Assembly (NCBI GenBank): GCA_014871385.1 | Contig: CM026427.1 | Coordinates: forward strand, 2,042,068 to 2,106,067 | Length of the DNA: 64,000 nt | Origin: Ceratodon purpureus | Lineage: Eukaryota > Streptophyta > Bryopsida > Pseudoditrichales > Ditrichaceae | Direction of reading: 5' to 3' | In this document: in pieces, positions 46,432 through 57,687 of the stretch | Numbering within the stretch: the first letter of the stretch is position 1 | How the letters are laid out: every line of letters begins with the position of its first letter | Program-made: the position numbers and the translations under genes | The notes under the pieces: model-generated | Database searches by the model: none | What the model was told of the DNA's origin: nothing | Seen by the model: only the letters and a program-made list of their open reading frames with translations

Positions 46432-47995
46432 CCAAAACCCAGAGAACTGTCAATCAAAGGAAGGTATACCGTGACCCAACTTTGTCATAAGTTAATGAAT
46501 AGGGTAAAAGCTTCTGATCATATTACACCAACCAGAAGGTCTATGCACGACCTTGGAGACTCTAGACCGTTTTCATTTCAATGTCCTCTAGAGTAATTTA
46601 TATCCTCCTCCGAACTGCTCCTTCCGACGTAGATTGCTATCCTAGGGTTGTTCTGATTGCAGCCTCTTGTATCCAAAAAAATACCACTTTCATTTGCTTT
46701 CCAAGCGCAATCAATACACATCATGGGATCATCAAGGTCATCAGGAGGTATCCATAGAAAGACATCCTTGCGGAACTTGGAGGGGTTTGCACACTAGGGT
46801 ACACCTTTTTTTTTGTAGCAAGACGTCAACTAGTGTACTATCAACAATTTCAAAATTCAATAAAAAATTATTAAAAGTATTTTGAGATTCTATTTTTTTG
46901 CATGAATGATGAACACTCTAGTTACTATTTTATCATATTGGTAATTTTTAAAAAATAGCATGTGGCGAAATAGAAATACATCAAAATAAGCAAAAGTTGG
47001 TGTCCGTAGCAGGGGGGTAGCTTGTACGTGAGCGGAGAGCGGAGAGCGGTGAGCGGAGATTTGGAGAGCGGAGAGCACAGAATGGGGGACATAACCTAAA
47101 AATAGCAATTTTTTTACTAAAAATATTATATAAAATTAGAAGATTTGACTATTCTCAGTATATTTTTAGAAATAATCTTATTTTAGTAATTTTATTGACC
47201 CTATAACCGTGGACTAATTACAGTATTTTCATTGAATTTGTAGTTTGTTTTCTCATTTCTTGGTGATTAATTTTTTGACGTGCACCAATTTTTTGACTAT
47301 GCTCCAGCTCCTTCTAACTGGTTCAGGCATACATTAATTCCCCTTATCCCCTTACATTTATATGCAAATTACTACTTAAAATGTATTGGTATTGAAGCTC
47401 TTAAGAGGGATCAAGTAACATTTAATATCGTAACATTTTCTTAACATTGCTATAATTCATCCACCATAGTCTACATGCCTTTCTCCTTCTTTTATTTTTA
47501 TTTTTATAATTGTCTTATATTTTTTATTAACTTTCTTTATTCTATCTATCTTGTTAGAGGGGTCAAAAGCGTCCTTTCATTTAATTTTCTCTTTCATTTT
47601 ATTTTCACATTCATTTTATTTTCACATTCAATTTCTTAATCTCCTTCATCTAATTTTCCACCTTCATATTAAATATTGCTTTTGTTTACTTTAATCTTTT
47701 TAATTTCATTTTTTATATATATATATATATTTTTTTTTAAAAAAAATTTATAATTTTTTTTATAATTTCATTTTTTATTTTTTTTTTAAATTTTAAATGC
47801 TAAATGACCTCTGCTAAACCCTCATCTTTTTCCATTGAGTTTAGGAGGATGGCAACTTTTAAATGAATGAAAAGCCGATATTCAAGGGCGCCAAGCATCT
47901 TCTTCAGGGATATTTAAGATAGGATTATGGAATGTCTCTTCCTCTTTTCTGTTGGTGTTTTGTGAAGCTCTTTTCCGTAGTGCGGGACAGCAGTT
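46432..47995. other. AT-rich spacer with a GAGCGGA repeat tract
   Basis: Nothing gene-like. At 47030-47078 the words GAGCGGA and GAGAGCG alternate six or seven times (for example GAGCGGAGAGCGGAGAGCG). A (TA)n tract is at 47718-47731. Probable promoter or leader of the following small gene lies in 47900-47995. Confidence 0.6.
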
Positions 47996-48448
47996 ATGGA
48001 GGACGTCAGAGATATTGTTGTTTCACTTGCTGACGATGTTTGTCCATTTCAACCATATGTTGAGGTGGAGGACGAAGAAGAGGTGATGGCCAACAGCCAA
48101 GGGCGTCCTTTGACAACGGATGTTGACGTACAACCGGATGTAAGAGCTGATCCTCTACGTTCAGAAAAATCGGATGATATCATAGTGCTGGAGGAGGATG
48201 CAGATGTGCCTTTGCAACCACATGCATACTCGAAGGTTGGAAAGATCCCAAGGGGAACCTATTCCAGGGAATCAGTGAATCGGAGGCGGGGAGGTGGGCC
48301 ATTGCTGAAACGTTCATACCAAGGACACTTGCCAAGTGTGGGAACGAAAGTGAATGCGAATGAAGTTTGTCCTGTAGTACAGTCAGCGGCTGGCAGTCCT
48401 GCTGATAGTGTAGTGGGCAACCCGAAACGTGTTAGGTTCGAAGATTAA
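47996..48448 (+). CDS. small acidic protein of unknown function, 150 aa
   Basis: A single ATG-initiated frame with strongly coding-like composition in AT-rich surroundings, ending in TAA. The first half is acidic (DEEEVMA, DVDVQPDVRADP). At about residues 60-69, DDIIVLEEDAD matches a SUMO-interaction motif: a hydrophobic core of four flanked by acids. The middle is basic (SRESVNRRRGGG). The C-terminus ends PKRVRFED, which fits the RVxF consensus for docking to protein phosphatase 1. No domain or family is recognised, and no membrane segment or signal peptide is seen. It may be a complete intronless gene or the last exon of a longer one. Functional motifs are short and could be chance. Confidence 0.5.
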   Translation: MEDVRDIVVSLADDVCPFQPYVEVEDEEEVMANSQGRPLTTDVDVQPDVRADPLRSEKSDDIIVLEEDADVPLQPHAYSKVGKIPRGTYSRESVNRRRGGGPLLKRSYQGHLPSVGTKVNANEVCPVVQSAAGSPADSVVGNPKRVRFED

Positions 48449-50390
48449 GACATCTAATAACAAGTATATGTTTGCTGTAATAAAAGGTACATGTCAGGGG
48501 ATACGAAGTATATAGTGCACTTGTTCAAGATAGAGTGTTTTGAAATAGAGTGCAATCAATGTGAACGACAAAGCCTTTATAATGAAAAAGTCAATATAGC
48601 TTCTGTATTGCGGACTTAGTACATGGTATATTACTAAAATCATTCACTACTTGACAAATGGCCATTGTGGAAATGGCAGTTCTAAAGTAGGAGGCCTACC
48701 TACTTCTTCGCCAAGGGGTGACGCAAGATTCCACTCTCTAAGAGTAGCTTGACCTCGTTGAAGCTGAAGGTAGGCGCATGGATGAAAAGCTCCGCTTTGG
48801 GATCACGGTTGCAGACCTTCAAGAGTATGTAGTATTGGTGCTTACAATACGTGAACTGAGTCCTGCCTCAAAACATAGTCATCGTCTTCTTGAATGCTGG
48901 GCAACTGCAACCAGGGTAAGAACTGATGGTAATCTGGTACCGTGTGATGTGTGGAGCGACGCCCGAATCTCAGTGAACATACTTTGATCTAGGTAATAGC
49001 TCTGTCAAACAGATGATGCTGTTTAGAGGAAAACACTAATAACTAAGTTATGATATTATCATTACTTAGGTTGTATAGCAAAGCTTTCTAATTTGTTATC
49101 CACTGATCAAGTTATCATTATCAGTTTCCATCATACACATTCAGCTTGTGATTTTTACCAATTAATAGTCTATTAGTCACTGATTATGTACAAAGCATTA
49201 ACAGTTCCTCACAGCTGCTTAGCCTTTGTGACTAACACTTCATCCATAAATTTGAGATACATGTCTCAAATACAAAGTAAAAAGTAATCTTGCATAATTT
49301 TCATGCAACACTTGAATAACAACTTATCCTTAGCTTGTCCTCCAGATCTTAAGCACCACCGTTTATTTTAGCTCCTGAATCAAAAGCTCCTTGTCTTCAT
49401 CACCACCATGTTGTAATAATCAAAAACTTGCACATGAGCAGGAACCTCACGTGTCCCCGTCCCAAAAACACCACAAAATTACAACTTTGAGGGTTAGTGA
49501 GGTAGACAAGGTGTTTTAAACCCTCAAACATAATTTTAAAATATTTTACATATATTTTCTTGTACTTCACATACATACTTACAAAACATACTATAAGAAT
49601 CCCATGGTCCAAGAAAGAGTTCTTGATTCATCAAGAGATTAAATGGATAAATTTAGAGAACATACAAACATGGTGTAAAGGGTATAGATTTTAGATAAAT
49701 CTAAAATAAAATAAAATTTGAATCCATTTAAAGAATAATACGGTTTAAATAAATCTAGAGAAGTAGATTCTTTAGGAGAAAAAGTAAGTAACTTAAAAAT
49801 AAATTACCGAAGGAAAATGTTTATGTTTTATAAAAAAAGGATCAACAATATTTAATTTTTTAAAAACTCAAATAATCAATTGCCCGATGATAAGCTACCA
49901 ACACATGGTCAATCAACTAGAAATAGGACATTTTAACCTTTTCCTATAATATAATATGATAATTTTTGCTTCATAACTATTAACACTATATGCTTCATAA
50001 CCATTGAACACTTTCTTCTTCAAACATGTTAACCCCTAATTGCCTTAACAACTATTCAGTATTTTCATGTCGCCATCTGAAACCAATAAAAAATTTACAA
50101 AAAGTAAAAGAAAAATCTAGGCTAAAAAAATTTCCATGTTATGTGTGTGACTACCATGGTATCTCCTTGTGGTATCATTTTTGATTATATATACATGGGT
50201 GATTAAGGGTTAACATGTATGAAGAAATAGTTGTTAGTTGTAGGAATTGTCAAGAGTCCAGAAATAAGAAATCACCTATTTTGGACATGATAAATACGGA
50301 GCATTGACGTAAAATTGTGCGGAAAGATCCACGACGGGCTACTGTACTAGTATCTTTACATAGCAAGGACATTCAGTAAGAGCATTGTAT
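48449..50390. other. AT-rich spacer
   Basis: Short open frames (for example 48778-48987 on the plus strand) have no recognisable content. No RNA gene seen. Confidence 0.6.
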
Positions 50391-50675
50391 AAGTACATTG
50401 CGAGCGGGATACAAAAGAACAGAAGAGATGCGGGCTCAAAAGTATTCATCACGGTATCCCTCGACGTCAAACTTGACCGAGATATAAGTACATTGCGACC
50501 GAGATTCAAAAGAACAGTAGAGATGTGGGCTCCCATGTATTCATCGCGTAATCCCTCGATAGCAAACTTGATCGAGATATACGTACATTGCGAGCAAAAT
50601 ATAGGAGAATGGAAGACATGTGGGCTCACATGTATTCATCACGGGATCCCCCGACAGCAAACTCAACCGACATAT
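50391..50675. repeat. three tandem copies of a 95-bp unit
   Basis: Copies begin at 50391, 50486 and 50581, each with (A/C)GTACATTGCGA, then GAGATGTGGGCTC-like sequence, then GTATTCATC(A/G)CG and TCCC(T/C)CGA, and end near GA(C/T)(A/C)GAGATAT. A partial fourth copy (TTCATCACGGGATCTCCCGA) is at about 50825. The period is exactly 95 bp with about 10-20 percent divergence. Confidence 0.9.
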
Positions 50676-51600
50676 TAGATTTGGAAGCACATTCGAAACA
50701 CATATAGAAATAAATATTATTCACAAAAGGAAGGCCAAAATTACATGGAAGACTGAGAATGGTTAAGGCATGGATGACTTCGATGGCATTTAGAGAAGAG
50801 CAGAAACACAAGAAACTGTGACGTGTTCATCACGGGATCTCCCGATGTCATACTTAAATGGCATAGAGGATCATGTGTCAACCAAGTTAGCTCTCTCTAA
50901 GTTTGCTAACGCACATTCCATGGCTTTCTTCGGAATGGTTCTAGTCCTCGGATCCATGATTTTCGACCAACTTGCAAAAACCACTGCATCAACACTGACC
51001 CACTCCGGAGCGCGCTTCTCTACTACCCACTTTGCAGACCAACAATTACGGTATTTCAATGCAAGCTCTCTCTCCACGCTCTTGGGTTCCAAAATTGAAT
51101 TAGAAATTTTCCAAGGTTAACATGTCTTTCCTCTCTGCATACAGCACTCGCTGCTCTTCCTTGCCATACAGGACAGATGAGTGAATCTTCAGGTCTCAAA
51201 AGAATCGAGCTACCAGGCCGAATGTCACGCCAACGATTGAAAGGAGTCTCAGGAGCTTCGTTCGCTGGGCCACAATACGGCTCTGGTTCCTCGGCTTCAG
51301 GAGTCACATCCTCATATAATAAGAAGGATAAACATCTTGGGCGCGATACTTCCTCTTCAAGGACCCTCTAATCATGCCGTGGCCAGAAACCCTCCAACAA
51401 TCCAACAAGTGTCAAACACCCAAACACCCTAAATACTCTAAACCCTAAACCCCTAAATCCTAAACCCTATTGCACCATCAAAATCACGAGCATCGAAAAT
51501 GGGTTAGGTCCAATCAAAATTACCAACCCAAAAAGTGCAAATCCTCAAGGACGCTCTTGTAAACTCTAAACCTTAAACACCTAAACCATAAATCCTAAAT
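50676..51600. other. spacer with telomere-like words
   Basis: At 51427-51475 and 51567-51600 degenerate telomere-like words (CTAAACCCTAAACCCCTAAA and similar) cluster. Modest open frames on both strands at 50820-51370 have some coding-like composition but nothing recognisable. Confidence 0.5.
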
Positions 51601-53210
51601 TTGGAAGGTATATAATATTCAGAAATTTAATTATATCATTTTGCATTATGTTGATCTATTCAATGCATACTCTTAGTATTCTTGATTTGTTTAATAATTA
51701 TAGTTAGTTTTTTAAATTAAGCAGTTACATTATTAAATAGTTGCATAGCCTTATGTAATTTATATACGTAACCCTTAAACGCCCACAATGTCGAAAAACG
51801 ACATTTTGGATGTACTCTAGAAACTTTGAAGAGCCATAGCTTCTTCATCCAGACTCCGTTTTGGATGAAATCACTTGGGTTGAGTCCCAAATCAAGTCTA
51901 GTTTGTGTGATAAAAATTGCAGACCCATACAATGAAGTATGAATTAATGGCATGCATTTTAGTCAAGGCAGCTTTCATTTTTGGAATTTCAAACATGGGG
52001 CATGTTTTACCATTGCAATCCAATTAAGTAAAATCAAATATAGTTTTTCATGAATTTTTTTACATAATTATGATCTTAAGATGAAATCTAAAAACTTTCT
52101 AGTTGGAAGATTTTCGATCCAAATACTTTTGGTATTAGATTTGCAATGATGTTTCTATGACAAAAAATTGATAAAATGGATGATTTTTGAGGAGCTAGAT
52201 CTCCTTCATCCATCGTTGGATTTCGACTTTATTTTTTGGGATGGATTCCAAATCAAGTCTAGTTTTAGTAGTAGAAAACTTGACTGAATTGAAGATGTTT
52301 TGTAGATTGGGCATAGATTTTATTACAAAGGGTCTAGTTTTGGACTATTCTTCCTTTGTAAATATTTTGGCAGGATTCACCATTGCAAGGCTATTATTTG
52401 AGCAAAGAAATTTTTTTGATGAACTTTTTTGGTTCAAGGGTATTTTCAAGATATAGGTGAACAACTTTCTAGTTGGAGATTTTTTCATTGCAATAGGTCT
52501 ATTGGTAGCATTTCCACTCTAAAGTGAAAATGATGAAATTTTGTAGGCTGTTTTGAGTCCTAGAATGTTATGATCTCGCAATCTATGAGGGTTCATGACA
52601 CAAATTTGGTCCACATGACCTACAATAAGTCTACTACAAGATTGTACAGTTGAGATCTAGATAGCTTGCCTCCAATTTCATCTATAACATTGTTTTCAAA
52701 AATCTGTTTCTAGGCTTGGGACCCCCCTTGGGCGTTTAGGGTTAAGAGATGTTTAATATTTAGAACTTATTTATGAAGTTTAATCATGACATTTGCGTCT
52801 AAATTTTATGTATTCAACGCACTTAGTACTTTCAAATTGTCTAGACAGTAATTACGTTATTAAATTAAATAATTGCATCATTAATAATTTGCATGGCCTT
52901 ATATCATGAAATTGTTGCATCGGTTTATCTAATGTATATATTTGAGAGGTTTGTGATATTTAGCACTTATCCATGAAATTTAATTATAATATTTATAAAT
53001 TATTTTTATAGATTCATGCATTTGGTACAATGGTATTCTTCGCTTGATATAAAACTGTAACTAGGTCTTTAGAATATACAATTACATCATAAAATGGTTG
53101 CATGGGTTTATGTAATTTATATATTTGAGAAGTTTATGATATTTAGAACTTATCCATAAAGTTTAATTATGGCATTTACGCACTTATTTATATTTTAAAC
53201 ACACTTGATA
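51601..53210. repeat. degenerate AT-rich tandem array, unit about 180-200 bp, interrupted by another repeat
   Basis: Units starting near 51605, 52741, 52947 and 53120 share the order GATATTTAGAACTTATCCAT, AAGTTTAATTATGGCATTTA, a TTCAACGCACTTAGTA-like block, AATTACATCAT(T)AAAT and TTGCATGG(C/G)(C/T)TTATGTAAT. Divergence between units is high, so the array is old. The first unit is separated from the rest by the 975-bp insert listed next. Confidence 0.7.
51771..52743. mobile_element. possible inserted element with short terminal inverted repeats and two internal 370-bp units
   Basis: The left edge AACCCTTAAACGCCCA (51770-51785) is nearly the reverse complement of the right edge TGGGCGTTTAGGGTT (52729-52743). 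The interior is a diverged tandem duplication: TTCATCCA...GTTTTGGATG and TCCAAATCAAGTCTAGTTT at about 51852-51905 recur at about 52206-52265, and AACTTTCTAGTTGGA recurs at about 52092 and 52466. The insert interrupts the AT-rich array. No coding capacity; type not determined. Confidence 0.45.
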
Positions 53211-53651
53211 AAAGTTGATTTAGGGTATTGGATGACTTGTTGTTGCTCTCTGTTCACTCTCCTTGCTGGCTTGGGTTTTTCTTTTGCATTGCGGGTAGGG
53301 TGTTTCCGCTCGCACTGTTCTCGCATTCAGTGTTGCACGGAGGAGCCACGCGGAGCTCCAAGCCCTTGTGCCGCTGCGGTGCTCAAGGGTAACTTTTTGG
53401 AGCTGAGTGATCGAAATTTTCATTGTTGTACGCTCCCTCCGCGCTCCTGAATTGTTTGTACGATGCTGTGTATGATCTCGTTTTTTGATGTCTCTTCTGT
53501 TCAGTTGTGCTGCTCTGTGCCTTGTGCGTACTACGGGGTTGCGAGGAACTCGAGGATAGTAGTAGAATTCTGTGTTTGTACTCGATCAGAGTGACTCGAT
53601 TTGTGTTTGCGTTTTTTTGTTAATTAACTGACGCGTGTGCAGGTTTTCACA
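53211..53651 (+). promoter_or_regulatory. 5' region of the kinase-like gene
   Basis: Composition rises to near 50 percent GC at 53220-53460. An acceptor-like TGACGCGTGTGCAG/GTTTTCAC ends at 53641, ten bases before the chosen ATG, so a leader intron is likely. A donor at about 53388 (CTCAAG/GGTAAC) or elsewhere cannot be fixed. Confidence 0.4.
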
Positions 53652-56600
53652 ATGGTGGCTGCCTACTTCAGGACAGATACATCCGAACCTATTGGGTTTA
53701 TCTTTGATAAGGTTCCTTTCACTGAACTTGGTCAACATTTCCGGCTGAAACCAGAATCAATCCGGTTAAATGGATTTTCGGTTTCGGAGGATGTCGACTG
53801 GAAGAGGCTCGTAGAGCAGTTCAGACAGCGTAGACAACCTGTTGGAGCGACGGAAGCTGATCCTGTTACGGTCACTGGTGACACTGCAGTTCCTACATCG
53901 CCGACAGGTATGTTTCCCGCTCTCTGCGCAGGGCTGAATTATTAGGTGAACTCCCTCGTCCTACACTTCATGTTTTACTCTGAAAGCTTGGAGTGAACTG
54001 TTAGCAGGTTATCTCTTGCAGTGAAGTGACATCTTTGCTGCTTTGTGCACGTAGGGTTTGTTCACACCTTGATCTTTAAATCTGTGGCGATCGGTTTCCT
54101 GAAAGTGTCCGATGCTACATGGACGCAGATTAAGAAGCAACAGTGCGTGTGATGACTTGATGCTCGGGGTCTTAGGGTTTGGGGGTACGAGTGAGTTTGT
54201 CTGTAATTTTCTTTTGCTTTGTTTTGCCTACCAGAAGGTATTTAGCGTGATTCTTTCTTTTTGTCACGGTTGAATTTTGTCTACTTTAGAGTTTCTCTGG
54301 TTTCTGGTTTAGGGTTTCTGTTCTTGGATTCTGGTGTTTCTGGTTTGCAGCAAAGTGTTACCAGGTGTTAGCTTCCTGTTTTGGGATCTTTTCTGACTGA
54401 AGTGTTTCCAATCGTTTGCGTTTGACGCGACCTGCTGATTTGACGTACTTGTGGTGTATCCACTCGGTCGATCCACTTTGTTTGGATTTAAACCTACGGT
54501 CTTCGTCGGGCAGGTAAACGTTCAGCAGATGCGGCTGAGCTTCTAATAGCTCCAGAGGACTTTCAGCTCTTTGCAAGTGCTGAGGGTTTGTGTATGGTGG
54601 TGTTTGATTTAAACCCTAAACCTAGGTTATCACCAAAATAATTTAGATGCCAACTGCAGCAGAATTCGAGATCATAATCTAACAAGCATTCTGAAGTCAT
54701 GGCTAGAGTCTAAAGCAGCTAGGAGTCTTCTAAGACTGGAAAACTTGGAAACTCTAAAGTAGGCCCATAATCAAGAGCCACAGCGAGTAAGTATCCTTGG
54801 AGCTTTGGAAAGATACGAAAACCTAATTGTTCGAAACCCTAACATAAGGAAACACAATCCATACTAACTATCCGCTAACACCTGCTGACACTTTACTGCA
54901 AGAAATAAAACACCTTTATCAACCTTCGGATCTGACGCTAGACCACAGAAACCAACAGATCAGTTGACCTCGCAAAATACATACTCGCAAAAGCACAGAA
55001 GAGGATCACACACAACGTCACAAAATTCAATCAAACAACAAAGGAAACAGAAAGTAGCCAAGACACTATTGATACTGCTAAAAGACCCGGCGGCCTTTCT
55101 GAGTTTTCGCAGTACTCGTTCAAGTTGGCTCATGTGACGAGGAATGAACATTCTAGATAATCCGCCTCAACTCAGAACTGCTGCATGACGTTGATATCCA
55201 CTAAATTATTCTAGGTGTTAGAATTAACTAGTCTTGGAAATCCTTGCCATGATGCACTGAGAGTTGTTGATCTTCTGATCTGGGGTCGGCCTCACTTCCT
55301 TCACGTTACAGAGGGACCAAGGCCAGGTGGAGGTGGGGGTGTGGGAGTGGGAGGGGGGTTTTAGGTACAATTTATTCTTTTCACCTTGTGAACTTGCGAG
55401 TGGGTGAACGAGTTCCAGATGGTTTAGGGTGATCGAGTTCCAGATGGTTTAGGGTGAACGAATGGGTGAACGAGTTCCAGATGGTTTTTGTGCACTTTCG
55501 GCAGAAAGCGGTACTTGGTGCTAATCATATCTCTGTTTTCAGCAGATTTTGAAGATCGCTCTGGAGAGTGGATCCAGCATATGGTGCTCCCACCGACAAA
55601 TGGGCTCCCTCGAGACGAGGTTGAGCTTGCGAAGGTGTTGTTCCCTCAGCATCCTGGAAAGCTTCCCGTGCTGAGGTCGTCCTTCGATACAATACGTAGA
55701 AGGCAGCCTATTGTGGCAAAAGATTATCTGATCTTGGCAGATGATGCAAAGCTCTCTGTGCTTCTCTCAGAACAGCTGGATTGCTATTCCTGTGCTTCTC
55801 CTGTGAACTCGGAGGCGAATGTATCAAGTCGGCTAATTCAATCTTTTACTCGTCTGTTCGATACTTGGACTAAGTATGGCCCATGCGAGTTCACTTACAA
55901 ACTTCTGTTCAATCTCAACGAAAGGACAGGTGATAGTTTCTCCGGGTCTACCAAACGAAGATCTAGACCTGTTACGCTCGTTACAGCATCCGGATGCACC
56001 TTCCTTGTGGGTGAGGACAAGTGTGCTAACCTTACTGATGCCAAAAGTGATCTTGAAGGGAAGATGGAGCCACTGTCCGCAATGTTTTACGGGGAGGTGC
56101 GGTTCATCTTGGGGTACGTAGCGGCAGGTTTAGAATTTCAGTGGCTTTACATTAACAAGAGTGGCAAGATCACCGAAGCCGGTGCACGTCTTAACCTGTC
56201 AACTGATGTCGGTTGCTGCCGGTTTTTACTAAGCATCGGCTATGCGTACCAGTTGATTAGCAAAATGGTCGATACAGTCCCACAAGTGCCAGGGCGTTAC
56301 GCTATGTTCACGAAGGAGAAAGCACCGTGGGGGGTCCCGGGGGAGGGGGACAGGACAATAGATTTCCACGCTACCTTCGTCCGGAAGTCCATCGAGAAGT
56401 TTGATAAATTTTGTAAAATTCGGTTCACTGAATTGGCTTGGATACTGAAGGCTTACGATGCTGGAGAAAGGAAAGGATGCAGGTCCCTTCCTCGTTTGCG
56501 TTGGAGTACTGATGCCGGAAGCCATACTGGGTCAGAGCGTAGGATGATTGACAGGGGACGGGCTGTTTCTCGGAATACCTACACCGTTGAGATTTATCCT

Positions 56601-57023
56601 CTAGGATTTTCACCTATATTGAAGTCTGAGCAAGATACCAGGATGTTGGTCAAGAATGTGTGCGAAGCCTTGTCCGTCCTCCATGAAGCGGGCCTCGTTC
56701 ACAGGGATGTCCGATACCCCAATATTGTGCAGGTGTCGGAGGAGCAGTTCATGCTGATCGACCTGGAAACAGTCGCGGCTTTTCCTTTCGAAGTGCCAAG
56801 AGGATTTGAGTATTTTTCCGGGTGGAGCGAGGAGATGTTCGAGGGAGGTTCTTACACACCCATGTCAGATATGTATCAGCTTGGCAAACTTCTGGAAGAC
56901 AATGTGCCTAAGGGGACTGTTGTTAGCACACCAGCACAGCAGTTTATTAGGAGCCTCTTACGCAAGGAATACACTGCAGCAACGGCATTGTGTGATCCGT
57001 GGCTATCAGATCGAATTCCATAG
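53652..57023 (+). CDS. atypical protein-kinase-like protein, about 578-602 aa
   Basis: Exons 53652-53907 and 55543-57023 join in frame (578 aa). A 72-bp cassette exon at 54514-54585 fits the same phase on both sides and would give 602 aa (GKRSADAAELLIAPEDFQLF). The N-terminal segment (residues 1-85, starting MVAAYFRTDTSEPIGFIFDK) is compact and hydrophobic and looks like a small protein-interaction domain; it is not recognised. The middle (VLPPTNGLPRDEVELAKVLF and onward) also matches no family I know. The C-terminal 110-150 residues are a kinase C-lobe: helix EALSVLHEAGLVHRDVRYPN carries the HRD catalytic aspartate and the +5 asparagine, the magnesium aspartate is in MLIDLETV (DLE for DFG), and YTPMSDMYQLGKLLEDN corresponds to the alpha-F aspartate region. 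The N-lobe glycine loop and lysine are not evident. An unusual kinase, reminiscent of kinase domains in fungal and oomycete proteins; activity unknown. Confidence 0.75.
55401..55488. repeat. tandem repeat, about 28-bp unit, in the intron before the last exon
   Basis: CGAGTTCCAGATGGTTTAGG occurs three times (about 55409, 55434 and 55470, the last with a changed end), separated by GTGAACGA or GTGATCGA. Confidence 0.85.
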
Positions 57024-57340
57024 GTATGACTGCATTCGTGGTTGTTGCTGTGGACAATGCCGTGAAGGCAGTATTGGTTGCACTTGATGTTCTGCATGAT
57101 TGTGGAATTCTTCATGGGGACATGCAGTACTATGTTGGTCGTGAAGAGAGGGCAGGGAGGTGTTTCTGTGATAGATTTTGGGTTTTCTCGCCTCATCACC
57201 ATTGGTGAAGATTGGAAGTGCGAGCGTGCACAGCCTGAAGACATGTTGAAACAGGTCTGGATCTTACTGGAACGCTTCAAATGGAGAGGAAATCGACCAC
57301 CTTGCTCATGAAGGAGCTATTAAGGCACTGTGGAAAGGCG
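57024..57340 (+). pseudogene. frameshifted kinase relic directly downstream of the kinase-like gene
   Basis: Immediately after the stop at 57023, one frame reads FVVVAVDNAVKAVLVALDVL then HDCGILHGDMQ, a kinase catalytic helix with HGD in place of HRD. From about 57130 the continuation is in another frame: MLVVKRGQGGVSVIDFGFSR, including an intact DFG motif, then EDMLKQVWILLERFKW. The frame change and the absence of the usual asparagine after HGD show a decayed copy. The HGD...IDFGFS pattern differs from the upstream gene's HRD...IDLE, so it is a different kinase of the same broad type and not a simple tandem duplicate. Confidence 0.65.
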
Positions 57341-57687
57341 TGAACTCTGATTGAGTCCTGGATTGTGTTGTACAGGTAGGATTTTATTTCTGGTAATTGC
57401 TGACACTACGATACATGTATGTTCGGTAAACTGTTTAGTAGATGTAGATGTAAGATTTCAAACCCTTCGGTGCCTCGCTCTTGTGGAGAAACGGAAGTTT
57501 TGCAGTCACTTTCGGTGGAGAAACTACCGTTGACTTGTCTGAATTCCGTCATAGTGAGAACTGAATGCCGTGATTTGTGGGACTCTTACGAGGTTGGTTT
57601 TGGGTTGCTTGTGGAGTGCACCTTAACCCCTAAAAATCCAAGGCCTAACTGGCTTTTTGCTATTTCGGGCAGCCTAGATGAAGGGTT
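57341..57687. other. spacer
   Basis: About 350 bp without recognisable content; may hold the rest of the relic. Confidence 0.5.

Noticed and set aside
51427-51600. Interstitial telomere
   Set aside because: Words like CCCTAAA are present but irregular and short, so no true telomere tract is supported.
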